NCBI GenBank assembly: GCA_934131175.1
Contig: CAKOZD010000023.1
Coordinates: 1-16,929 of the forward strand
Reading direction: 5' to 3'
From: an uncultured Bacilli bacterium
GTDB lineage: Bacteria; Bacillota_I; Bacilli_A; RF39; UBA660
DNA: 16,929 bases
The number at the start of each line of letters is the position of its first letter. The first letter of the stretch is position 1. This document shows, piece by piece, positions 1-6,660 of this stretch. A model generated the notes under the pieces. It was not told the DNA's origin. It worked only from the letters and a program-made list of their open reading frames with translations, and did not search any database. A program made the position numbers and the translations under genes.

Positions 1-2
1 AG

Positions 3-77
3 AAAATGGATAAATCTTTAATATCTGAGCTTACTAATCTAACAGAAGAAGAAATAACTGCATTAGAGGAAGAGTAA
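3..77 (+). CDS. 3' end of an unidentified CDS (partial at window edge)
   Basis: An open frame enters from the left edge and stops at TAA 75-77. The visible residues end in an acidic tail (LTEEEITALEEE). An ATG lies at 6-8, but there is too little upstream sequence to see a ribosome binding site, so this may be the C-terminus of a longer protein. The last codons form the left arm of the terminator at 69-92, which supports a real gene end here. No family is recognisable from 24 residues. Confidence 0.5.
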   Translation, partial: KMDKSLISELTNLTEEEITALEEE

Positions 78-92
78 AAAACTCTTCTTTTT
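69..92 (+). terminator. Rho-independent terminator overlapping the stop codon
   Basis: GAAGAGT (69-75) pairs perfectly with ACTCTTC (81-87) around an A5 loop and is followed by T5 (88-92). The left arm consists of the last codons of the upstream gene and the first base of its stop. On the minus strand no T tract follows the hairpin, so it probably serves only the rightward transcript. The leftward germination operon ends 4 bases to the right, at 96. Confidence 0.85.
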
Positions 93-95
93 GTA

Positions 96-488
96 TTACT
101 TAATTTCTTTTTCAATACTCTTCTTAGTATGTTTTATATATTTAGGATTAATTTTAAAATATTCAATAATCGTATCCGACTTATCACAATCAGTAATAAT
201 GTATCTCGCTTCCTTTGAATATATTTTTTTACTTACTTTTTTAGAAATATTTTTATATGCACCTTCAATACTAGAATTTGTATCTTCATATACCTTATAT
301 GAATACTCAATACCAGTATCCTTCTTTTTAGGAATTATTTCTTTAATAAATAAAACATATGAATTATCTCTACAACTAACACCAATTCCATCTACAAGAA
401 CTAAATTATTTAATTCAACGTAATCGGGTATTTTGATAAAAATCATCATAAAAATAATAATTACTATAATTAACACATATTTTTTCAT
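96..488 (-). CDS. gerAC: Short GerAC-like spore germination protein (N-terminal domain only)
   Basis: The 130-residue protein starts with a hydrophobic segment (about residues 4-19). It then has an N-terminal GerAC-type pattern: VELNNLVLVDGIGVS resembles the WDRxELxxLxxVxxxGID region of Ger(x)C proteins. Family members are usually about 350-400 residues and are lipoproteins of the GerA receptor. This one stops after roughly the first domain. It also has no lipobox cysteine before the ELNN motif (IKIPDYVELNN), so it is probably held by an uncleaved signal anchor. The ATG overlaps the gerAA stop (ATGA, 485-488) and has a strong GAGAGGAAG ribosome site, so it is translated with gerAA. The start is secure and the family assignment fair. 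Whether it is a functional miniature or a degraded copy is not decided by the sequence. Confidence 0.7.
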   Translation of the reverse strand: MKKYVLIIVIIIFMMIFIKIPDYVELNNLVLVDGIGVSCRDNSYVLFIKEIIPKKKDTGIEYSYKVYEDTNSSIEGAYKNISKKVSKKIYSKEARYIITDCDKSDTIIEYFKINPKYIKHTKKSIEKEIK

Positions 489-1861
489 TTATATCTTCCT
501 CTCAAAACATTATTAGTTAATCTAGAATTTCTTTTTCTAACATTATCATCTATTTTTATAATAGAATCCTTAATCTCATTCTTATCAAACTCTAAATACT
601 TAAATCCAAATATCTTTGTCTTAAATATATTTAAAAACATTATTAAAGCCCCAAATATCACTCCATATATTCCAAGAATAGTACCAAGAATTAATAAAAA
701 TATTTTATAAATTCTTAATGCATTTACTAACTCAACAGATGTGAAAATAAGACCAGCTATAGAAGATATCGCAATAATTATAATCATAATAGGAGAGACA
801 ATTCCTGCCGAAACAGCTGCATCACCTAAAATTAATCCTCCAAGAATGGAAACAGCCGACCCACTAGTAGTTGACATTCTTAAATCACTTTCTTTAAGTA
901 TTTCAAAAGCAATAATCATAAATAAGGCCTCAATATATGCAGGAAACGGTACGAAACTTCTTCCAGCTTTAAGCATAAGAAGTAAAGGAAACGGTACTAA
1001 ATCATAATTTCTTGTTGTAACAGAAATATAAAGAGCAGGTAAAAAAACAGCAATTAAAAAAGCAAAAACTCTAATAATTCTAATAAATGTAGTATTAAAA
1101 CTCTTTTGAAAGTAATCATCGGTAGTATGAAAAAAATCTAAAAAGAAACTTGGAAGTATTAATCCGTAGCAAGAGTTTTCAACAAGTATAACAACTTTTC
1201 CTTCAAGTAACGCCATACTACATTTATCTGGTCTTTCACTCATCATAATTGTAGGAAATAAATTTTTTCCGTCTTCCAAAGAAAACTTTAAGTAACTAGA
1301 ATCCATTATTCCATCAATATCAATATTCTTAAGTCTTTTAACAACAGAATCAATCAAATTGTTAGATACAATATTACTAACACCTAAAACTTCTACTTTA
1401 GTCTTACTAATTCTTCCGATATTTAAAGTTCTAACTATTAAATCTCTTTTTATTCTTTTTCTAATTAAAGAAAGATTAGTATTAATATTTTCACAAAAAC
1501 TATCCTTTGCACCACCAATTGATAATTCACTATTTATTGTTTGAACTCCACGACCATCATGAGATTTAATCTCAATTGCATAAATCTTTTTATAAATAAT
1601 AATCACATATCCTAAATTTAAATAATTAATAATATCATCATATTTTATAATTATTGAATTACTATTTGGAATTTTAAAATTAAAATTATTTAAATCATTT
1701 TTATTAACTTTTGTCAGAAGATAATACAAAAATTCATTTATAGAGCCACCATCAGTTAATACTTCATTAAATATTAAATTAATCTTTTTGCCACACACAA
1801 CAACATCTTTAAAAATATAATCACTAGAAGTAATCTCTTTTTTTAATTTACTAATTATCAT
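485..1861 (-). CDS. gerAA: Spore germination receptor subunit GerAA
   Basis: This is a GerA-family protein of about 458 residues, close to the usual 460-490. The N-terminal half is soluble and predicted cytoplasmic, with IEIKSHDGRG and the RPDKCSMALLEGKVVILVENS segment typical of the family. The C-terminal half has several membrane helices, including the conserved PALYISVTT and the RSFVPFP to EILKES region. GerA subunits sit in the inner spore membrane and form the germinant-gated complex. The preferred start is ATG at 1861, with GGTGAT four bases upstream. A TTG at 1873 and a GTG at 1870 overlap that ribosome site and the promoter start region. The gene is followed, with a 4-base overlap, by a short gerAC-like gene. 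No GerAB-type permease gene is present in the window. A sigma-G-like promoter lies directly upstream. Confidence 0.92.
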   Translation of the reverse strand: MIISKLKKEITSSDYIFKDVVVCGKKINLIFNEVLTDGGSINEFLYYLLTKVNKNDLNNFNFKIPNSNSIIIKYDDIINYLNLGYVIIIYKKIYAIEIKSHDGRGVQTINSELSIGGAKDSFCENINTNLSLIRKRIKRDLIVRTLNIGRISKTKVEVLGVSNIVSNNLIDSVVKRLKNIDIDGIMDSSYLKFSLEDGKNLFPTIMMSERPDKCSMALLEGKVVILVENSCYGLILPSFFLDFFHTTDDYFQKSFNTTFIRIIRVFAFLIAVFLPALYISVTTRNYDLVPFPLLLMLKAGRSFVPFPAYIEALFMIIAFEILKESDLRMSTTSGSAVSILGGLILGDAAVSAGIVSPIMIIIIAISSIAGLIFTSVELVNALRIYKIFLLILGTILGIYGVIFGALIMFLNIFKTKIFGFKYLEFDKNEIKDSIIKIDDNVRKRNSRLTNNVLRGRYK

Positions 1862-1876
1862 ACTAATCACCAATAT

Positions 1877-1906
1877 TAGTATGAATAATAATTAAAATAT
1901 TATGTA
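1877..1906 (-). promoter_or_regulatory. Sigma-G-like (forespore) promoter of the gerA operon
   Basis: Read on the minus strand, TACATA (1906-1901) and CATACTA (1883-1877) are separated by exactly 17 bases. The -10 matches the CATACTA form used by sigma-G/sigma-F, and the -35 differs from TGCATA at one base. gerA operons are known to be sigma-G dependent in Bacillus, which fits. Transcription would begin near 1870, giving a very short leader before the ATG at 1861. Confidence 0.65.
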
Positions 1907-1910
1907 AATA

Positions 1911-1919
1911 TGCTATAAT
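1911..1919 (+). promoter_or_regulatory. Extended -10 promoter of rlmD
   Basis: TGCTATAAT (1911-1919) is a perfect extended -10 (TGnTATAAT). Only a weak AT-rich -35 (around ATTAAA, 1891-1896) lies at the right distance, as is usual for extended -10 promoters. The predicted start is near 1926, leaving about 15 bases before the ATG. It is back to back with the sigma-G-like promoter of gerAA. Confidence 0.7.
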
Positions 1920-1940
1920 AAAATAGAAATGAGGGGTACT

Positions 1941-3146
1941 ATGATAGTAAAGATAGAAAGATTAGATGACTTTGGAAGAGGAATAGCTTATATAAATAAT
2001 AAAATTACTTTTATAGAAAATGCTTTACAAGATGAAATAGTAGAAATAAAAATAGTAAAAGAACATAAAAAATATAATGAAGGAAAAGTAATAAGGTATA
2101 TTGAAAAATCAAAAATAAGAATAGATGAAATGTGTCCATATACAAATATATGTGGAGGATGTAATCTAAATCATATATCAATAGAAGAAGAAAACAAATA
2201 TAAACAAAATAAAATAAAAAATATAATTAATAAATTTACCGATTTAGATGACTCAGTAATAAGAGATATTAAATGTTTCAATGAATTGTCATATCGAAAT
2301 AAAATAACACTACATGGTAGGAATAATGTCTTAGGTTTATACACTAATAAAAGTAATGAACTTATAAAAGTTGATGAATGTCTACTTGTAAATAACAAGA
2401 TAAATGAAATAATAAATGTTTTGAATCAAGTTAATGAAAATATAGAAAAGGCAGTTATTAGAACAAGCAATAATGAAAAAGAAGTAATTTTAGATATTAA
2501 AGGAAGTATTACTGATATTGAACTATTAAAATCAATTGTTGACGTATTAATTATAAATGGAAAGTATATCACTAAAAAGAAAACTATAATTAGTGAAATT
2601 GGAAATTATAAATACCATGTATCAGCAAAGTCATTCTTTCAAGTAAACAGTTGCGTAACAAAAAAATTATATGATGAGACATTAAATGTAGCAAAAGTTA
2701 TGTGTCCGAACAATGTCCTAGATTTATACTGTGGTACCGGTACAATTGGTATATATATAAGTAAATATTGTAAATCTATAGTTGGAGTTGACTACAATGA
2801 GTCAAATATAGAAGACGCAAATAAAAATAAAGAATTAAATAATGTTAAAAATATAGAATTTATTTGTGATAAAGTAGAAAATAGAATTAACGAATTTAAA
2901 AATATTGATTTAGTTGTTGTTGACCCACCTCGCGCAGGACTTGATAAAAAAACAAAAGAAAATTTAATAAGGATAAGCCCTAAAATGATTGCATACACTT
3001 CATGTGATCCAGTAACCCTTGCAAGAGATATAAAAGAATTAAGTAAAAATTATGAGGTAAAATATATTCAACCATTTAACAATTTTCCAAGAACATTCCA
3101 CGTTGAGTGCGTGTCTGTGCTATGTCGTAAAACCCTTATAAAATAA
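1941..3146 (+). CDS. rlmD: 23S rRNA (uracil-C5)-methyltransferase, RlmD/RlmCD family
   Basis: The 401-residue protein has the full RumA layout. There is an N-terminal TRAM-like domain, then a Cys cluster for a [4Fe-4S] centre (CPYTNICGGC, about residues 65-74). A SAM-binding motif follows (VLDLYCGTGTIGIYIS), with VVVDPPRAGLD and the catalytic TSCDP cysteine near residue 355. The final FHVEC contains the general-base Glu. It methylates uridines such as U1939 of 23S rRNA; one-copy Gram-positive enzymes (RlmCD) also treat U747. ATG 1941 has GAGGGG five bases upstream; the ATG at 1929 would overlap that site and lacks its own. The last codons after FHVEC are markedly GC-richer than the rest of the gene and look replaced, consistent with insertion of a mobile element at this 3' end. 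Confidence 0.93.
   Translation: MIVKIERLDDFGRGIAYINNKITFIENALQDEIVEIKIVKEHKKYNEGKVIRYIEKSKIRIDEMCPYTNICGGCNLNHISIEEENKYKQNKIKNIINKFTDLDDSVIRDIKCFNELSYRNKITLHGRNNVLGLYTNKSNELIKVDECLLVNNKINEIINVLNQVNENIEKAVIRTSNNEKEVILDIKGSITDIELLKSIVDVLIINGKYITKKKTIISEIGNYKYHVSAKSFFQVNSCVTKKLYDETLNVAKVMCPNNVLDLYCGTGTIGIYISKYCKSIVGVDYNESNIEDANKNKELNNVKNIEFICDKVENRINEFKNIDLVVVDPPRAGLDKKTKENLIRISPKMIAYTSCDPVTLARDIKELSKNYEVKYIQPFNNFPRTFHVECVSVLCRKTLIK
3099..3125 (+). other. Inferred attachment site / ICE left junction in the rlmD 3' end
   Basis: The rlmD/rumA 3' end is a known insertion site for integrative conjugative elements of Gram-positive bacteria (for example ICESp2905-type elements in rum). Here the codons for HVECVSVLC are unusually GC-rich. 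The tail after them (RKTLIK) leads directly into non-coding DNA and then an ICE-type parA operon. The junction is placed in this stretch by inference. The matching direct repeat at the other end is outside the window, so exact crossover bases cannot be given. Confidence 0.5.
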
Positions 3147-3197
3147 GGACTTTGTAAAATTTCAAATCTTAAAAATTTCATTTTTTTTGATAATAAA

Positions 3198-3226
3198 TTG
3201 AGAAAAATTATAAAAAAATATATAAC
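3198..3226 (+). promoter_or_regulatory. Sigma-A promoter upstream of the structured leader and parA
   Basis: TTGAGA (3198-3203) is followed after 17 bases by TATAAC (3221-3226); each hexamer is one base off consensus. The predicted start is near 3233. The transcript would immediately enter the hairpin region and the terminator at 3264-3289, then (if read through) reach parA at 3438. Confidence 0.6.
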
Positions 3227-3301
3227 CTAGTTTGCGTATGGTATGTTTGCACATACTACCTTAAAGATGTCTTAATGGCATCTTTTTTTATGCGGACTAG
3301 G
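3226..3301 (+). other. Structured non-coding element: 13-bp outer stem enclosing two hairpins
   Basis: CCTAGTTTGCGTA (3226-3238) can pair along its whole length with TATGCGGACTAGG (3289-3301), counting three G-U pairs. Inside it are a 6-bp hairpin, GTATGT (3241-3246) with ACATAC (3251-3256), and the terminator hairpin (3264-3289). The fold would be a three-way junction. The promoter at 3198-3226 would start transcription inside the left outer arm. The outer pairing could therefore act as a DNA inverted repeat, or as RNA only in read-through from rlmD. The region 3147-3437 otherwise contains no recognisable gene. The element could be a small RNA, an attenuator of parA, or an end-binding site of the ICE. 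Confidence 0.5.
3264..3289 (+). terminator. Rho-independent terminator in the parA leader
   Basis: AAGATGTC (3264-3271) pairs with GGCATCTT (3277-3284; one G-U pair) around a TTAAT loop, followed by T5 (3285-3289). It lies about 30 bases downstream of a predicted promoter start and 150 bases before parA. It can end both rlmD read-through and the leader transcript. Confidence 0.8.
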
Positions 3302-3396
3302 ATGAACAAATAGATTACTTATAAATTTAAACATATCATAACTAACGAAATGCAAATTGTATTTTATTCGTTTTTATACCCCAAAAAAGGGATACA

Positions 3397-3417
3397 TAGC
3401 CATTATCAAGATGGCTA
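3397..3417 (+). repeat. Perfect 7-bp inverted repeat just upstream of the parA ribosome site
   Basis: TAGCCAT (3397-3403) and ATGGCTA (3411-3417) flank a 7-base spacer. The right arm ends six bases before the AAGGAGGTGA ribosome site of parA. It could be an operator for ParA/ParB autoregulation, a parS-like site, or an mRNA hairpin. No second copy was seen in the window, which argues against a multi-site parS cluster. Confidence 0.5.
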
Positions 3418-3437
3418 AAAAAGAAGGAGGTGAGCAG

Positions 3438-4265
3438 ATGAAAGAAGGTAAGATTATAGCAATCTCTAATCAGAAAGGAGGAACAGCAAAAACAACTTCT
3501 ACATTTAGTCTTGGAGTAGCACTTGCTAAAAAAGGACAAAAAGTCTTATTAGTAGATGCTGATCCACAAGGAGATTTAACAACTTATATGGGATGGCATA
3601 ATGTAGATGAGATACCTATTACTTTAGCAACACTTATGCAAGATTCAATAACTGATAAAGATGTGAATCCAAAAGAAGCAATCCTTCACCATAGTGAAGG
3701 TGTAGATTTAATTCCATCTAATCTAGAGCTTTCTTCATTAGAAGTAAGTTTAGTAAATGCAATGAGTAGAGAATATACGATGAAAAATGTCTTAAATGGT
3801 TTAAAGAAAGATTATGATTATGTACTAATTGATTGTATGCCAAGTTTAGGAATGATAACAATTAATGCTCTTGCTTGTGCAGATAAAGTTATAATTCCTG
3901 TACAAAGTCAGTTTTTAGCTACTAAGGGTATGGGACACTTGTTACAAACAGTAATTAAAGTCAGAAAGAAAATTAATCCTAACTTAGAAGTAGGAGGAAT
4001 ATTACTTTCTTTAGTTGATGAGAGAACAAGATTAGCTAGGAATATTAGGCAAGAATTAAATGACACTTATGGAATGGTATTTAAAATATTTGATACACAA
4101 ATTCCAAGAGCAATAAAAATTGCTGAATCAACGGCACAGGGTCAAAGTATATTTTCATATGATAAAAATAGTAAAGTTGCACTTGCTTATGAGAATTTTG
4201 CAAAGGAGGTATTGAAAGATGGAACAAAAGAAAAACATAGACCTAACAACATTCAAGTTAGATGA
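3438..4265 (+). CDS. parA: ParA/Soj-family partition ATPase
   Basis: The 275-residue protein carries the deviant Walker A box NQKGGTAKTT (residues 11-20), the VDADPQGDLT segment (switch/Walker A' region) and DYVLIDCMPSLG (Walker B). These are hallmarks of the ParA/MinD ATPases that move DNA along a nucleoid-bound gradient with ParB. ATG 3438 is preceded by a near-perfect AAGGAGGTGA, so an upstream ATG at 3357 in the same frame is not needed. parB begins 47 bases before the parA stop, in another frame, indicating translational coupling. A ParA-ParB-replication protein trio is the standard left-end module of Tn1549-like ICEs, where it would stabilise the excised circle. Confidence 0.9.
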   Translation: MKEGKIIAISNQKGGTAKTTSTFSLGVALAKKGQKVLLVDADPQGDLTTYMGWHNVDEIPITLATLMQDSITDKDVNPKEAILHHSEGVDLIPSNLELSSLEVSLVNAMSREYTMKNVLNGLKKDYDYVLIDCMPSLGMITINALACADKVIIPVQSQFLATKGMGHLLQTVIKVRKKINPNLEVGGILLSLVDERTRLARNIRQELNDTYGMVFKIFDTQIPRAIKIAESTAQGQSIFSYDKNSKVALAYENFAKEVLKDGTKEKHRPNNIQVR

Positions 4266-5148
4266 TTTCTTTTCGACTCAAGAAGACAGAGATGAAGATA
4301 AGAAAGAAAAAGTAGAAATAATTGATTTATCTTTAATAGATGATTTTCCAGAGCATCCATTTAAGGTACAAGAAAATGAAGATTTATCAAAGTTAAAAGA
4401 AAGTATAAAAGATAATGGTGTATTAGAACCAATAATTGTAAGAAAAAAAGAAAATAATAGATATGAAATAATTGCAGGGCATAGGAGAAAATTTGCTTCT
4501 GAATTATTAGGTAATAACTTTATACCATGTATAGTTAGAGATATGACAAAAGAAGAAGCAATAGTATATATGGTAGATTCAAATCTTCATAGAACTAATA
4601 TTCTTCCAAGTGAAAAAGCAAAAGCCTATAAGATGAAAATGAATGCAATAAAAAATATTAAAGGTGGACCACTGGGCCACAATGCTAGAACTAGAGATAT
4701 ACTAGGTGAAGAAAATTCAGAAAGTGGAAGACAAGTACAAAGATATTTACGTTTGAATGAATTGATACCAGAGCTTTTAGAAATGGTAGATAATTCAGTT
4801 TTAAACGAAAAACCAGCAATAGCATTGAGACCAGCAGTTGAAATATCATATTTATCTAAGGATGAACAAGAAATGCTTTTTAATTCAATAGAATATTCTG
4901 ATGCAACTCCATCTCATGCACAAGCAATAAAATTAAGAAAAGAGAGTGAGTTAAATGGGTTAACAGAGGAATTTATTGAAAATTTAATGAATGAAGAAAA
5001 GCCTAATCAAATAACTAAAATTAAAATTAGTGAAAATAAGATTAAATCAGTGATGCCTAAAAATTATAAAGTAAATAATATGGAAGATTTTATTGTAAAA
5101 GCAGTTGAATATTATAGTAGGCATTTAAATAGAGATAGAGAGCGATAA
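4219..5148 (+). CDS. parB: ParB/Spo0J-family DNA-binding partition protein
   Basis: The 309-residue protein has an N-terminal ParB/Srx nuclease-fold domain (about 32-125). It contains LKESIKDNGVLEPIIV and the CTP-binding GHRR motif (87-90), followed by DSNLHRTNILPSEKAKAY. A central helix-turn-helix region follows (about 140-200, including SGRQVQRYLRL). It would bind a centromere-like site and stimulate ParA. AAAGGAGG lies nine bases before the ATG, inside the parA reading frame. The internal segment GPLGHNARTRDILGEEN between conserved helices is typical of ICE-encoded ParB proteins that require a specific sequence. No clear parS was identified. Confidence 0.9.
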   Translation: MEQKKNIDLTTFKLDDFFSTQEDRDEDKKEKVEIIDLSLIDDFPEHPFKVQENEDLSKLKESIKDNGVLEPIIVRKKENNRYEIIAGHRRKFASELLGNNFIPCIVRDMTKEEAIVYMVDSNLHRTNILPSEKAKAYKMKMNAIKNIKGGPLGHNARTRDILGEENSESGRQVQRYLRLNELIPELLEMVDNSVLNEKPAIALRPAVEISYLSKDEQEMLFNSIEYSDATPSHAQAIKLRKESELNGLTEEFIENLMNEEKPNQITKIKISENKIKSVMPKNYKVNNMEDFIVKAVEYYSRHLNRDRER

Positions 5149-5160
5149 TTAAATCTTTTT

Positions 5161-5946
5161 ATGAGAGAAGACAATAAATTGAATGCACAAGAATTTGAAA
5201 TTAATAGAAAAAATAATTATACGATTGTAGATAACTCTATTTTACGAAATAAAAAAATATCTTTAAAAGCCGTTGGGTTGTTATGCAAAATGTATAGCTT
5301 ACCACCTGATTGGGATTATTCATTTAATGGATTAGTTTCGATATGTTCAGAAAGTAAGTCAGCAGTAAGATCAGCAATTAATGAATTGAAAAGATTTGGT
5401 TATATTGATATATTGAAAGAACAAAATTCTAAAGGGTTATTCGTTTATAAATATAAAGTATTTGATACTCCTCAGGAATACATTTTAGAAAAAAATAATC
5501 CAGGACCCGATTTTCCAGCTATGGATCATCCAACGTTGGATAACCAGCAACAATTAAATACTAATAAATTAAATAATAAAAAATATGATAAATATGATAA
5601 ATCGACTTACGTCAATAATTCTAGATTTTTAAATGAATTAATTAAGTCTGGATATATAACGATTGAGGATAATGATATTAAAAACTACTATGAATTGTTT
5701 AATAATATAATGCAAGAGTATTCTTCTGAAGATATTTATACTTCTATTCATTACATTACATCAAAAATCAAATTAAATAAATTTAGAGATGAAGATGGAA
5801 ATGAAATTTCTAATAAATTTGGTTATTTTAATAATGCTTTAAAAAGTAATTTAAATAAGTTGGAGTATATGAAAAGTGAAACTGATTTATATGGTGATGA
5901 CTTATTTGATGACATTTTAAATGTTAAAAGTGATAATGAAAGATAA
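5161..5946 (+). CDS. Winged-helix replication-initiator-like protein
   Basis: The 261-residue protein has an N-terminal HTH domain (about 20-110). The pattern NYTIVDNSILRNKKISLKAVGLLCKM, followed by LPPDWDYSFNGL and AVRSAINELKRFGYI, is typical of the HTH_36/replication-organiser proteins that follow parAB in Tn1549-like elements. A low-complexity Asn/Lys linker (about 135-160) leads to a DnaD-like helical C-terminal part. It probably helps initiate replication of the excised element; this is inferred from family and position. The start is uncertain: ATG 5161 has no obvious ribosome site, and a TTG at 5179 follows a purine-rich AGAGAAGA stretch. It follows parB after 12 bases, so coupling by reinitiation is possible. 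Confidence 0.72.
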   Translation: MREDNKLNAQEFEINRKNNYTIVDNSILRNKKISLKAVGLLCKMYSLPPDWDYSFNGLVSICSESKSAVRSAINELKRFGYIDILKEQNSKGLFVYKYKVFDTPQEYILEKNNPGPDFPAMDHPTLDNQQQLNTNKLNNKKYDKYDKSTYVNNSRFLNELIKSGYITIEDNDIKNYYELFNNIMQEYSSEDIYTSIHYITSKIKLNKFRDEDGNEISNKFGYFNNALKSNLNKLEYMKSETDLYGDDLFDDILNVKSDNER

Positions 5947-6006
5947 ATTCGCACATTTTAAATTAATTTAAATTTATGTAAAAATGATTCAAAGGAGTGA
6001 TACAAA

Positions 6007-6606
6007 GTGAAAAAGAAAGTAATTTTATTTGCTATTTTATTAATGATTATATCAATACCAATTATAATCAAAGTTACTCACAAATCCGAAACACCAAAAA
6101 CGAAGACAGAAGAAAAAATAAATACTAAAGAAGAAACAAAAACTGATGCATCAGAAGAAGAACAAAAAACAGAAATAACAAAAGAAGAAAGAGAAGGTGA
6201 TAATACTTCTAAATCTTCTAAAGAATCTAATACAAATAAAAAGAATAGTTCAACAAAAGATTCATCAACAAATAATAAAAATACTTCTACACCAATCAAT
6301 TCTAATAATGAAACAAAAGAAGTAGAGGTAAAAGTAGAAGAACCTAAAAAACAAACAGATGATAAAAAACATTATATAGATGTTCCTGATCCTAATTCTT
6401 ATTACTATTCATTTCATCACGGACACATAGATTTTTCATCATTAGACGAATGTCAAAAAAATAGTGAGAAATATTTAATGATGGATGTAAATGATATATA
6501 TGGATCGTGGTGTATGGAAGTTCAAGACGAGAATGGAAAAGTATTAGGAGCATATCTATATTTAAAATGTACATCTGGAAATTGTGATAGATATAAAGGT
6601 TATTAA
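6007..6606 (+). CDS. Membrane-anchored extracellular protein with a four-cysteine C-terminal domain
   Basis: The start is GTG 6007, six bases after AAAGGAGTGA. Residues 4-22 form one membrane helix. A long Lys/Glu/Ser/Thr/Asn low-complexity stalk follows (about 25-120), then a compact C-terminal domain (about 122-199) with Cys149, Cys169, Cys188 and Cys193 and many aromatic residues (YYYSFHHGH). The charge pattern suggests the C-terminal part is outside the cell, where the cysteines could form two disulfides. I do not recognise the domain. Its place directly before the thioester adhesin, within the ICE cargo block, suggests a surface role in mating or host contact. It ends in a strong terminator. 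Confidence 0.7.
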   Translation: MKKKVILFAILLMIISIPIIIKVTHKSETPKTKTEEKINTKEETKTDASEEEQKTEITKEEREGDNTSKSSKESNTNKKNSSTKDSSTNNKNTSTPINSNNETKEVEVKVEEPKKQTDDKKHYIDVPDPNSYYYSFHHGHIDFSSLDECQKNSEKYLMMDVNDIYGSWCMEVQDENGKVLGAYLYLKCTSGNCDRYKGY

Positions 6607-6609
6607 ATT

Positions 6610-6634
6610 GTACTAAGAAATTAGTGCTTTTTTT
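6610..6634 (+). terminator. Rho-independent terminator between the Cys-rich protein and adhesin genes
   Basis: GTACTAA (6610-6616) pairs with TTAGTGC (6621-6627; one T-G pair) around a GAAA tetraloop, followed by T7 (6628-6634). Only about 13 bases separate the T tract from the adhesin ribosome site, leaving no room for a promoter between them. Confidence 0.8.
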
Positions 6635-6660
6635 ATTTTCAAATTAAGGAGGAAAGCAGA

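Noticed and set aside
91..423. 110-residue hydrophobic plus-strand open frame
   Set aside because: It is antisense to the gerAC-like gene, which has a strong ribosome site and an ATGA overlap with gerAA; the frame also begins inside the terminator tail.
741..1007. Plus-strand open frame opposite gerAA
   Set aside because: It is a shadow of the conserved gerAA frame on the other strand, with no ribosome site and low-complexity Ile runs.
3357..3437. Longer parA starting at ATG 3357
   Set aside because: The extra 27 residues are not part of the ParA family, the upstream ATG has no ribosome site, and 3438 follows a near-perfect one.
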